From Colletotrichum lupini (lineage: Eukaryota; Ascomycota; Sordariomycetes; Glomerellales; Glomerellaceae): a DNA stretch of 64,000 nt. Below the pieces are notes generated by a model that saw only the letters and a list, made by a program, of their open reading frames with translations, had not been told where the DNA came from and ran no database searches. Shown here piece by piece: positions 47,122 through 57,003 of the stretch (the first letter of the stretch is position 1; every line of letters begins with the position of its first letter). The translations under genes were made by a program, and so were the position numbers. The stretch lies in the NCBI RefSeq assembly GCF_023278565.1, contig NC_064676.1, positions 5,456,001 to 5,520,000 of the forward strand. The letters run 5' to 3'.

Positions 47122-49116
47122 ATGTCCGCAATACACGATTTCGGGACCGGGTCCCACGCAGCCGCCACCGACACGGCGACCGCGACCTCAGCCAGCTCCG
47201 GCCAAGACTCGCCACCACTCCGCCCGCTCAAGGAGGTCGAGTCCCGGCACAGCCACCACAGCCGGAGCCGGGCCTCGTCCCACTCGTCCACCGACACCGA
47301 CCCCCTTGAGCCACTCGAGCACGCCCTGACGCCCGACCTCGAGACCGAGGCAGAGCACGTCGCTCGAGAGCCCATCACGTACACTCGCACCGGCACGAGT
47401 ATCGGCAGCACCGCGTCACGGCCTCCGGATTACGAGGTCGTATTTGAGCCCGATGACCCAGAGAACCCAAAGAACTGGCCCCTATGGTACCGCGGCTGGA
47501 CCATCTTCGTCGTCTCACTCTCTACCTGGATTGTCGTGCTGTACAGCACGAGTTATACGGCATCTATCCCCGGCCTCGTTGAGGAGTATCACTCGAGCAG
47601 GGTCATTGCGACGCTTGGTGTTACTACTTACCTTCTTGGCTTGGCTGCCGGCAGTTTGATCGTTGCCCCGATGAGCGAGTTGTATGGCCGGCAATATGTC
47701 TACCTTGGATGCTTCACCGTTTCATCTCTTCTGATCATTCCCTGCGCTCTTGCAAAGTCTCTGACGACACTGATCGTCGTTCGCTTCTTCGGGTAAGCAA
47801 TCCACTCTCTCAAGTAATCGGGATCATCTAACACTGTAACCCAGTGCATTATTCGGAGCTGCCTTGATCGCCAACAGCCCAGGAACGGTGGTGGACATTT
47901 CAGATGAGGAGTATCGTGCCCTCGCCATGTCCTTCTACTCCATCGCCCCCTTGAACGGTCCAGTCACCGGCCCGATCATCGGTGGCTTTTTGTATCAGTA
48001 CCTAGGCTGGCGATGGACCAACTGGATTGTCCTCATCATCGCCGGCGTGGGCATCGCGCTCATGTTCACCCTCCGTGAGACCTACGCACCCACCATTCTC
48101 CAACGAAAGGCCGCTCGCATTCGCAAAGAGACGGATGATCCGCGCTGGTGGTGCCGCTACGACGAGAAGGTTTCCAAGGTCCACCTTATCAAGCTGAATC
48201 TCAGCCGTCCCTTTGTCCTCAGTTTCACAGAGCCCATTCTGTGGTTCTTCAACCTCTGGTAAGACTCTCCCGTCACGCCCCCCACCGCCCCGGCCCAAAT
48301 ATTAACAAAAAGCCCAGGATCTCACTCATCTACGGCATCCTCTACCTCTGCTTCGTCGCCTACCCCATCGTCTTCTCCCAATACCGCGGCTGGGGTCCAG
48401 GCGTCTCGGGCCTCGCCTTCGTCGGCATCGGCATCGGCACCATCCTCGCCATCATCAGCGAGCCCATCTTCCGCCGCATCATCAACGCTCACCCAAAGGA
48501 CCCAATCACAGGCCGCGTCCCGCCCGAAGCCACCGCCCGCGTAATGACCATCGGCGCCATCCTCACCCCCATAGGCCAGCTCGTCTTCTCCTGGACCTGC
48601 CTCCCCGCCACGATCCACTGGGCCATTCCCATCGCCTTCGGCATCCCCTTTGGCGCCGGCAACACAATCTCCTTCATCTACGGGTCCAACTACCTCGCCG
48701 GCGCGTACGGCATCTACGCCGCCTCCGCGTTGGCCGGCAACGCCGTCATGCGGAGCATGTTTGGCGGCACGCTGCCGCTCGCGGGCACGTCCATGTATAA
48801 GGCCATGTCGCCCCAGTGGGCGGGAACGCTCTGCGGTCTCCTCGAGCTCGCGCTCATTCCGATCCCCATCATCTTTTGGCGGTACGGCGAGAAGATTCGC
48901 GCAAAGAGCCCGATTATTCGGCAGATGAGGGAGGATCAGGAGAAGAATGAGAGTAAGCGGGCTAAGCAGCTCGCGCGGCTGGAGAGGAAGAGGGAGAGGG
49001 AGGCTGCTGCTGCTGCTGCTGCTGCTGCGGCTACGGGTGGTAACAGCGAGAAGTCGACGGGCGTGTTGGCGAGCGAGGAGCAGACCGAACCTCGAGACAT
49101 CGAGAAGAGTGCTTGA
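47122..49116 (+). CDS. MFS transporter, drug/polyamine:H+ antiporter type
   Basis: Three exons: 47,122-47,792, 47,845-48,258 and 48,318-49,116, with introns of 52 and 59 bases; the product has 627 residues. The ATG at 47,122 is chosen because the frame upstream is not conserved-looking and lacks support. About 115 residues of hydrophilic, His/Ser-rich N-terminus precede DPENPKNWPLWYRGW, the sequence typical just before helix 1 of fungal DHA1 transporters. Twelve helices follow. MSELYGRQYVY is the loop 2-3 motif, LRETYAPTILQRKA sits at the central loop, and PLAGTSMYKAM lies in the second half. The C-terminal tail is charged and ends in a run of about 11 alanines encoded by GCT repeats. Family members export drugs, polyamines or secondary metabolites with protons across the plasma membrane. 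No biosynthetic cluster is evident nearby, so the substrate is unknown. Confidence 0.9.
49003..49032 (+). repeat. (GCT)n in the MFS coding sequence
   Basis: In-frame trinucleotide run encoding alanines in the cytoplasmic tail of the transporter. Length changes would keep the frame. Confidence 0.85.
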
Positions 49117-49385
49117 GAGAGGTCATCATTCTCTTGCAAGCCCATTGAGAAGAAGGAGGATGTGTCTGATGTATGGTGTGTCCGTCGCGACACAAATTAG
49201 AAGAGGACTGTATACCCCCTTAGCCCTTCGAAAAGATCTATTGTAGCATATACGGCGTTTGGAATGTCGCATCAGGAGACACATCGGCCATTGAGCCTTT
49301 CTCTATAGAAGTTGTCGAGAAGTGAAGATTATTATAGCTACATCCATAGGATCGCCTCATAGAAGTAATACTTGTTTTTTCTTTT

Positions 49386-50494
49386 TCAGAAAATGGTCTC
49401 CCACGGTCCCAGGTCTCTAGCCAGTTCCTTGAGCCTCTCCTTGATACCGTCGCCCGTGCCCTTGGTGCCCTCTTCTCCCGGTCCCGTGGCGTACCGCAGG
49501 CAGCCTATATCTCGATACCCTCCTTTGCCGCTATTGGTTCTATCGCCTGTATCAAAAAGGTCAGCATACAATACGAATGTTGGTTAATAAATCTGTCAAT
49601 GAAGTAGCTGGTAGACGAGCTGTACTCACATTCTTTCCAGTTCCAGTTCAGCATGTACTCGCACCGATTCATCCCATCAATCTCCTCCCCCGTCTCCCTC
49701 GGATCAAAGGCCCTCATGCCATACTTTGTTCTCTCCTTGCTCGGAAAGGTGCAGCCCTGTATCCAAGAGATTGTAAAATGATGTTTTGAACCATTCGTGC
49801 CCAGCCCGTTGGATTTATATTCCCCGCTATCTGGCGATATCCGCAGCTTCTTCTCATCCAACGCCTTGCAAATCTTCTCAATATCCATCGGGATATCCAT
49901 CCCGCTCATGACCTCCTGGCCGAACGAAACCTTGTCGTTGCATTTCTGCTCGCCGACCTTGATCTCCATATCCTTGATCCACTGTGTGACAATAGGATAC
50001 GGCGCTTTGCTGGTGTTCTTGGTCGGCGTTGTTGGGGTGGGATCCGATGTAGGCGCAAGCGTAGGCACGGCTAGACACTTGCAGACCTGGGCCACTTTAT
50101 CACAAGCCGGGGTCTGGTCGCGAGCGCACTGGTTTGGGAGGTTGCAGTGGCTGTCTTCGGTGCAAGCTGTTCCCGGTTTCTGTACCGCAGCTGTGGAGGA
50201 GGGCCATACTGTGGGCACGTCGGATGGGTTGAATGACTTTTCGCTCTTGGTTGTTTGAGGCAGAGGAGATGTCTGAGGAACTGATGGAGTTGTCGTCAGA
50301 ATTGGAATTACAGATGGACCGGGCGGGCCAGGAGGTGGCGGTGATTCTGCCAGAACAACATGTTTGTTGTTGTAGCTGGTTGTCCATGCTGCCCATTTTT
50401 GAATATTGTGTGATGGTTCAGCGAGTACTCCTAGTTGAGGACTGGCCAACAGCAACGAGCCTAGGAAAAGAGTGAACCTGGACTTCGACGGCAT
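49386..50494 (-). CDS. Secreted cysteine-rich protein
   Basis: Two exons, 49,630-50,494 and 49,386-49,545, joined across an 84-base intron with a GTGAGT donor and ACAG acceptor; read with the first base of exon 2 at 49,546 the intron is 83 bases and the product has 341 residues. Residues 1-25 form a signal peptide (MPSKSRFTLFLGSLLLASP). A Pro/Thr/Ser-rich spacer follows, then a compact Cys module (CTEDSHCNLPNQC, CDKVAQVCKC), another Thr/Pro-rich linker, and a C-terminal domain of about 180 residues with six cysteines. The splice is convincing because it joins RCEYMLNWNWKEC to DRTNSGKGGYRDIGC, a continuous Cys- and Gly-rich core. I have seen similar C-terminal domains in fungal secreted proteins linked to chitinases, but I cannot name the family. 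Extracellular or wall-associated; an effector role is possible, not shown. Confidence 0.75.
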
Positions 50495-51269
50495 GATATG
50501 TTTTCAGAAATGGATTGATGAGGAAAAGAGATGGCAGACAACACAGCGACGTAGTCTGGTAAAAAAAAAAGGGAGGAAGTGCACTTAAGTCGCCAGTGGA
50601 CTTATCGCAACTCAAAGGGGAGATGATTGCCTGATTGAAAGTGTAACGCCCTTGTTTTGGCGCTTTGATTCGTGACACCATATCACCCCTTCTGAATCTG
50701 GGACAAACAACTCTGTCGTAGACTTGCCAACATTGTACTTTTTCTCACTGAAGAGAGCAGTTCATTGACGCGAGGTCCTCGAGCAGCCATTTGTACTTTG
50801 AAGGGATGAACTCATGCCACTGCAGTTGTTCCCGAAAATAGACTGGATACAAAACTCACCTCAATAGCCCAAGTGGGTCCAAGTAAATAAAACATGAAGG
50901 TACATCAGGGAGGCAGAAAGCACTCGGGGAAAGTCTCAAGAGAACATTAACAAAGAAGCCGGTGTCAGCGTTGGAAAGAACTTGGCAAGGGAAGATTGGA
51001 GTGTCTGCCTCTGCCCCCTAGTTACTTCATCGCCTTGATTGACCCCATTACTCTTCGATCGCGTTCCGTTTCCGTGTTGCCTCCACTAATGACTGAACTG
51101 GACTGGAATATGGGTCAAAGAAACCCCAACATTCTACAATGCAAGCCAGAAATTCATCATGAACATGGCCGCGCAGTTGTATTCTGGCCTGGCTTCGTGT
51201 TAAAAGCTTTGAAAAGTAATCATTCCGGATAAGACAAACGGCTTCTTTCGCAATTCGCCACTGTTTAAC
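50495..51269. other. Intergenic region between divergent genes
   Basis: 775 bases between the secreted protein (minus) and the ankyrin protein (plus), so it should hold both promoters. Short frames only; an A10 run lies near 50,562. Confidence 0.55.
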
Positions 51270-52559
51270 ATGGGACACACCACAGCGCAAGGTAACTCCC
51301 AACGTCGGGCGCGGCTGAGATGGCATATCGCATACGTCAAACGCATCAATGAGGAACGTCTATCGAAGCAGCGCCCCATTTCCGATGCCCCTCAGCTAAT
51401 AGACGAAATTCAAGAATTCGAAGCTCTGTTTGTGGACTTGCCCCCGCTGCCGCCTCGCCTTCCACGACCCGATTATGCTATTGATGTCGGTAACCTAAAC
51501 CCCGATGACCCCATGGAGCTCGGGTTCTACATTGCTTGTCGAATGGGCCACCTGCAACAGGTTGAAGTCTTCATTCACGACATTTCTCCTAGTCACGCAG
51601 TTCGTCAATTTGGTCTGCAGCAAGCTTCTTTCGGGAACCAGCCTGCTGTCGCCAAGTTCTTGCTTGCCAACGGTACAGCTCTCCACGGATACGTCTTTGA
51701 AGGCACGGAAGCCGCATCAAAGACACGAGGAACCGCTGTTGGCGCTTCCCTTTTCGAGACTTTTCCAGAAGATGACGATACCTTGGTTCCTCTACTGCAA
51801 GCCTTCATGGACGCAGGGTGGCACCCGAATCAAGCTTGGGAGCCCAGAGAGGGGAACTACCCAAAGTGGGCGCTCCAAGATCCTTTATGCGTCCGCAACA
51901 AACCTCTGGCCAAATTTCTCCTCTCTTGCGGCGCTGATCCGAATATTGGGCCAGGGTGGTATCATATTCCGACACTTAGGGAACAAGAACCAGATGTCTG
52001 GTTTCCAGTTGAGGTTCCGTTTCATCGACATGGGATATGGACATTTGGTCTTGCGATTGAGACCTGGAATCCGCGGTTCTTCGAGCTGCTCAGAACGTAC
52101 AGCGATCCTGCCCTCAAGGTCTCCGAACTCATGCCCTTGCTGCGCATCGTGCGGGACATGTTAGTATTATCAGCTGTCGGCCAACATAGTGAGGACGGTG
52201 AACGATGGGTGAGCCCGTTCTCCATGCGTCGTGAGATGGCTGAGCACATGTTGAGCTTCGATGACGTAGGTGTCGATGACGTGAAGTGGGCAGGAGAAAG
52301 AGGGGAGCAGGCTGCTCTGACTTTGGCTTGTGCCACGGGGGACTGGGATTACGTGGAGTGGCTTCTTGACAAGGGGGCCGATCCGAGTGTTCTTGACGGG
52401 ATCGCTTTCGCTCATGATCCCAAGAGGCTGTTGGGGCTTATGAGTCGGGCTGGGGCACCCGATTCAGGGCAGGTCGAAGATGTTGCCCGGCCATATCAGA
52501 TAAAATTGAAAAAGGAGCTGGACCAATATAAGATAAACAATCGAATTACGCGCCGTTAA
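51270..52559 (+). CDS. Ankyrin-repeat protein
   Basis: Single frame of 429 codons from an ATG at 51,270. The N-terminal 70 residues are basic, then Pro-rich (LPPLPPRLPRPDY). Ankyrin-like units are visible at about residues 82-105 (ELGFYIACRMGHLQQVEVFI), 118-138 (QPAVAKFLLANGTAL), 205-227 (NKPLAKFLLSCGADPNIG) and 350-375 (LTLACATGDWDYVEWLLDKG, then ADPSV). Units between these are diverged or interrupted, so the solenoid is irregular. No second domain, signal peptide or membrane segment is visible. Ankyrin repeats bind proteins; the partner is unknown. Fungal accessory regions often carry such genes in many copies. It is transcribed away from the secreted-protein gene and lies upstream of copy 6 of the paralog family. 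Confidence 0.8.
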   Translation: MGHTTAQGNSQRRARLRWHIAYVKRINEERLSKQRPISDAPQLIDEIQEFEALFVDLPPLPPRLPRPDYAIDVGNLNPDDPMELGFYIACRMGHLQQVEVFIHDISPSHAVRQFGLQQASFGNQPAVAKFLLANGTALHGYVFEGTEAASKTRGTAVGASLFETFPEDDDTLVPLLQAFMDAGWHPNQAWEPREGNYPKWALQDPLCVRNKPLAKFLLSCGADPNIGPGWYHIPTLREQEPDVWFPVEVPFHRHGIWTFGLAIETWNPRFFELLRTYSDPALKVSELMPLLRIVRDMLVLSAVGQHSEDGERWVSPFSMRREMAEHMLSFDDVGVDDVKWAGERGEQAALTLACATGDWDYVEWLLDKGADPSVLDGIAFAHDPKRLLGLMSRAGAPDSGQVEDVARPYQIKLKKELDQYKINNRITRR

Positions 52560-53476
52560 GGCGTGATCAACAAGTTCTGACGACGGGACATATGTATGAG
52601 GTGCCAGATAGGTACATCAAGTACGACTTGTCCATGAAAGACAGGATGGAGTTGAGGTTTCCATAGACCAGGGCCCAGCCCATCTAAACTGTGATGAATT
52701 GCAGTATCGTTATGGTGAGTGTGAACTTGACACTGACAATGTTCAGAAGAACGAAGGTTTCAAAGATCCCCAAGATCTAGCAGTGAACGAAATTGAAAAT
52801 ACGACACCTGTAGCAGTCTTGATAAAGTTGATAGACACTCATTTTCAATTGTAGGCTACTATAGCTACATTCTCACCTCGATTTAGATCTACAGCTCCAT
52901 GTCCTTACAGAATCTTGTCCCATTTTGGCAGGTTGCCATTCCGCATAATGTTTGGGCTTTATCTGGAGATGAATGGACTGCCGGGATATCTTATGACAGG
53001 CCGCAAAGACGATTTCGTTATCCAAGTCACAACAACCATACCTCTCCCGGCTAGGACTTGTGATCTCAAAACTGCTAATAGCTGAACAGACGGCACCCTA
53101 CTGTGCTACTGCCAAGTTCTTCGCCCCCGGCAAGCTGGTGAATCAGTTGAGACTTCCCTTCGTAGCCTTGCGCCTCAGCCTTCCACGGAGGGGCTGACTT
53201 CTCCTTCTTCCTTCCAATTCCCTTGACAACCGAAAGGTTACCTCTCTCCCTTTCACATCATCGGTTTCCAATATATTCCTCGTTTTTCCATTTGTTTCCT
53301 TCGCAGGAAGGCAAACGTGTCACTCTAATCTCCCGGCTTCAAGCTGTCGAAAAGGCACGACAGCCGTCGCCACATCGACACCAAGGACTTTCGGTCTTTG
53401 CTTCACCGACACCAGACGAATACAGTTGAGAGATTGAACTCGACCATCGAAATAACGCAAGCGGAAAGCCACGATC
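52560..53476. other. Intergenic region
   Basis: 917 bases. The stretch from 53,150 to 53,476 is pyrimidine-rich (CTTCC runs), as expected of a promoter and leader for the plus-strand gene at 53,477. Nothing else seen. Confidence 0.5.
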
Positions 53477-54391
53477 ATGTCTCTGTCAAAGCTTCCGAAC
53501 CTGACCGATTCGGTCCGCGTCCCTTACGAAATTTTCCTCAATATCATCGAGGTTCTCGTCCGGCAAGAAGTGAAAAACACCCATCCGCTGGAACACGTCC
53601 TCGAGTACGACAGACGGAGTGAGGCCAGGATTGTCGTCAGCACGATCGGCTATGACGATGATCACTACGTACGAATCAACCGAATTCGCGACCTCCTGCA
53701 CATCGATTCCAGAAGCCGCAATATGGTTAGCAAATACTTCCCTCGAATGGCCATGATCACACGCAGGCATCGGCGTTACCGGGTCCCGTTCGTGGGACGG
53801 GTGTGCCTCGCTACCGACATATTCACTCTCAAGGAAAATCACGAGATCGATTTTCTCAAGGCCTCGATCATTCTGCCCACCGTCAATGGCAATAAGATCG
53901 TCCGGAACATCACGGCCATCAACGGAAGCGACACTAAGTTCTTCCGAGAGAACTTCGAAAATTTTGTCGACGTGCTCGCTTCCCTTCCCAACCTCCGCAA
54001 GATCGTCATCGATGGTGGTAACTATCAACCGAAGGAGAATGACGACAGGTGCGCATGCTCTCTCTCGGAATCCCACCCAGAGTTTACGACCGTTGACGCG
54101 TTCCACTTTCCATCGTTGGCCAAGTGGGCGGAAGACTACGGCGACGTTGCTCGAAAGTTTGGTCCTCAGTTCAGAAAGAGAAACATTTCAATCATCGCCC
54201 GTGTCTCCATGAACACATTCAAGTCTAATCTGGAGCTGGATATCACCGAGGATGCCATTCGCGTCAAGTCCAACTGCCGGAACTGCGACTGCTGCGAGTG
54301 CTGGTTGGATGAGGTTTGTCAAGATATGGCTTGGCTCCTTCGGCAATGTCGTCTCGCCGATCTCAGGGAGAATTCCGAAAGTCCCCCCTAG
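53477..54391 (+). CDS. F-box-like paralog family protein (copy 6)
   Basis: Single frame of 304 codons from an ATG at 53,477. Family elements in order: VRVPYEIFLNIIEVLV at residues 13-28, RDLLHIDSRSRNMV at 71, LATDIF at 111, LPNLRKIVIDGG at 170, FPSLAKWAEDYG at 211, KRNISIIARV at 234, and the terminal block LELDITEDAIRVK at 252 followed by a cysteine-rich end (CRNCDCCECW at 267-276). It has the most cysteines of all copies in this block. It is the only member on the plus strand and faces copy 7 convergently across 562 bases. Separated from the main group by about 18 kb holding unrelated genes. Function unknown. Confidence 0.73.
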   Translation: MSLSKLPNLTDSVRVPYEIFLNIIEVLVRQEVKNTHPLEHVLEYDRRSEARIVVSTIGYDDDHYVRINRIRDLLHIDSRSRNMVSKYFPRMAMITRRHRRYRVPFVGRVCLATDIFTLKENHEIDFLKASIILPTVNGNKIVRNITAINGSDTKFFRENFENFVDVLASLPNLRKIVIDGGNYQPKENDDRCACSLSESHPEFTTVDAFHFPSLAKWAEDYGDVARKFGPQFRKRNISIIARVSMNTFKSNLELDITEDAIRVKSNCRNCDCCECWLDEVCQDMAWLLRQCRLADLRENSESPP

Positions 54392-54953
54392 ATGCTATTA
54401 TCTGCAGATCTATGCACTCGAAGGACGAGATACCGGAGGAGCATTGCGAATGGAAAGGGGGAAGGGGTGGAGGGTAGGGGCGTTTCCTCGACCTTCGAAA
54501 CATAGGATGGGACAATGAAGGAAATAACATCTCGCGAAATGGGTCGAACAACAAGATGGACATCCTTTCATGCTATTGAGGACTTCTAGTGAATTAAACG
54601 AATAGTTGCGCATACAATCAAAAGAGAGACTCTATAGGCATTCGACACCCAAGTAAGGTGTCTACATTGATAGCTGGCTTGGTTACCTACCATCTTGAAC
54701 CCAGCCTGACGAGATAAACTGTCTTGTATATGATTTGTGGTCTTGTCACAATTGAAGTGGACAAAAAACACTGTGTGAAACAGCATCGACCGTCAGCGTT
54801 ACGATGGGAAAGTAAGTCAAGAATTTGATGTAAGCTGCAATCTACCGCAAGTGATACAAACAACCTCCAGAAATGGAAATGCAAAGCATACTCTTCAAAC
54901 TCCCATCCGTGATACCTTATCGTAAATATCACAGTCCAAACCTCATGGAAAAA
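54392..54953. other. Intergenic region between convergent paralogs
   Basis: 562 bases between the stop codons of copies 6 and 7. Short frames only. No repeat or RNA gene noticed. Confidence 0.5.
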
Positions 54954-55925
54954 CTAATCCTGCTGCTGCATCGCTTGCTGTAGAGTAAGGCCAAGAGCTC
55001 TGAGATCCTCAGAAAGCTCAAGGTAACAATCGCAATGCGGGTCAAGGAACCGCATACGAACAGCTCCATCCTTCAAGGATAATCGTAATGTCTTGGCGCG
55101 GGAACTCTGTGTCCATGCTGTGCTTGTTGTTACGTAAACATCAATCCCTCGTTTTTCTGCGACGCGCAACTGCGTCTTCAAAGTCTTCAGGTCGTGACCC
55201 GATGCATCCAGACCCAGTTCGGGGAGGATTTGGGTGTCGAGTGGCATGTCGTCATCGTGAGAGTCATAGAAAGAGACTCTCGGATCGACCCCTGTGAAGT
55301 TTTGTTCGGCATGGATCCAAATTTCTCGCAAGTTGGGAAAACACAGCAGCGTTTCAGGAGTAAGAGTTTGCGGCCAAATCTGAGTGGGTAGGTAGTCAAA
55401 CCAAGTCCCTTTGACCCGTCTTACTAGTTGAAAAAGCTTTTCGTGTTCAGGTTGAGGATGAAGAGTGAAAGATGCATGGAAGATGCTATTCCCGTCCGGC
55501 GCTATCTCGAAAATGTCAACATCCGGAAGCACACACCCTGGCAGCAGACGGACCCTTTCGTCCATGGATCGAGGATCATACGTGCGTGAAAAGTACGCGA
55601 CGCGTACCATGTCGTTGGTAACGAAGGCTCCTTTTACCAAGCGTCTGCTGGTTCCGTCAATTCGTAGAAGGTCGCGGATTTGTTTCCATCGCTGCATCTG
55701 TATCTTGAAGCTTTTACGGCCCCACAATACAACAGAAAAACTGGACTGCGAGACACTTTGATGCTGTCCGTCCGTGAAATCAATTGTGTAGATTACCTTT
55801 TCATGTCTAGCCCGCTCGTAGGCCTCCGAAATCATGGCCTCTACGATGAGGAGGAAAATCTCGTAGGGCAGGTTGATAGGGCCCTTCCGAGCTGGGAAAA
55901 CTGCATGCAACGATTGAGCGGACAT
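54954..55925 (-). CDS. F-box-like paralog family protein (copy 7)
   Basis: Single frame of 323 codons from an ATG at 55,925. INLPYEIFLLIVEAMISEA lies at residues 17-35, the best F-box-like start of the set. RDLLRIDGTSRRLV is at 84, VLPDVDIFE at 132, FPNLREIWI at 196, KRGIDVYVT near 260, and the terminal block DGAVRMRFLDPHCDCY at 286-301 with cysteines at 298 and 300. It ends with a Gln-rich tail. The central RIDGTSRRLV matches the HIDSRSRNMV of copy 6, so copies 6 and 7 look closer to each other than to the main group; this is a visual comparison only. Function unknown. Confidence 0.73.
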   Translation of the reverse strand: MSAQSLHAVFPARKGPINLPYEIFLLIVEAMISEAYERARHEKVIYTIDFTDGQHQSVSQSSFSVVLWGRKSFKIQMQRWKQIRDLLRIDGTSRRLVKGAFVTNDMVRVAYFSRTYDPRSMDERVRLLPGCVLPDVDIFEIAPDGNSIFHASFTLHPQPEHEKLFQLVRRVKGTWFDYLPTQIWPQTLTPETLLCFPNLREIWIHAEQNFTGVDPRVSFYDSHDDDMPLDTQILPELGLDASGHDLKTLKTQLRVAEKRGIDVYVTTSTAWTQSSRAKTLRLSLKDGAVRMRFLDPHCDCYLELSEDLRALGLTLQQAMQQQD

Positions 55926-57003
55926 GTTGCTTTTCTTTTAGAGGATGGAGTGATAGGTTTTGTTGCCTGATTAGTGTACTTTTACCTCTTTCTGGAGGAC
56001 TTCGCTTTTAGTGTCTTGAAATTCTGAGTATGTTGAGAAGTTTGGTGATGAGAATGTTGGTGATTGGCTGATGTGGTATGAGAGAACTCCAGATATGACA
56101 TTGCATCTTGGTATTAGTCCATCTTATACATTAACAAATTTTCATCGGCCTTTTGTGCCTTTGATCAACTGTTCTTGGTCTCTCTTGTATTGTCATCGCT
56201 CAGACAAATCTATTGTACGCATATCATGGGCCTAGTTCGTCGGTATCATTAGTTGTCGCGTCAGGCATTGATCAGTCCAAGTCATTGTTACACGACTATT
56301 GTCTTTGAGTCAATAAGGAAATCACCATGTCTTCCTTCGAGGATCTTTGTGCTATTTATTGGGCTTGAACTTTTCTATTCTTGCCAGCATGTCCTCCTAG
56401 CATTTACTCCAAGTAAGTAGTATAGGTACATGACGTCAGAAAGCTTCCTGGCCACTGTAGCTTTTCTAAACATAGCTCTTTAGATATGCCACAAGGCTCC
56501 TGCAAAATCCTTTGAGTCTGGACACTTCTTTCTAATTGAGCTACATTTATACCAGGCGTTCACGATGTCATGGCTCTACTCATATGCAGCAAGCGATTCC
56601 ATCGCCTCTTAACTATCAATGAACAGCCATGGTCCAGTTTAATGCCACAGAACTGTCGGGAAATACTGGAGGGTGCTGATAATTCGGAAAGGACCCGAGC
56701 GAGACATATGTGCCAGATGTAGAAGTCAGTTTGTCTCAAGCTCGCTAACTATTACTCAACAGATGGCAGATGGCCATATACACTTAATCCCCCAAGTCAG
56801 CTAGATGACCACATGAAGAATTTGCCTGCTTAGTTGGAGTCATTGGAGCAAAGGTGGGAAATTAACATTACGAGGTCACCACAGCATAACAATAAAAGAG
56901 GCTCGTGAATACAGAAAAGACGAGGTGAGAAAAAAGAAAATGGCTGTTGTAGCTTCAATTATATGACAGACTCGCTTAAATGTTCCAAGGAACACCAATT
57001 CTC
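55926..57003. other. Intergenic region
   Basis: About 1.1 kb between the 5' end of copy 7 and the 3' end of the chitinase. AT-leaning, short frames only. No repeat or RNA gene noticed. Confidence 0.5.

Noticed and set aside
48322..48618. Minus-strand Asp/Glu-rich frame
   Set aside because: Antisense shadow of the MFS transporter third exon.
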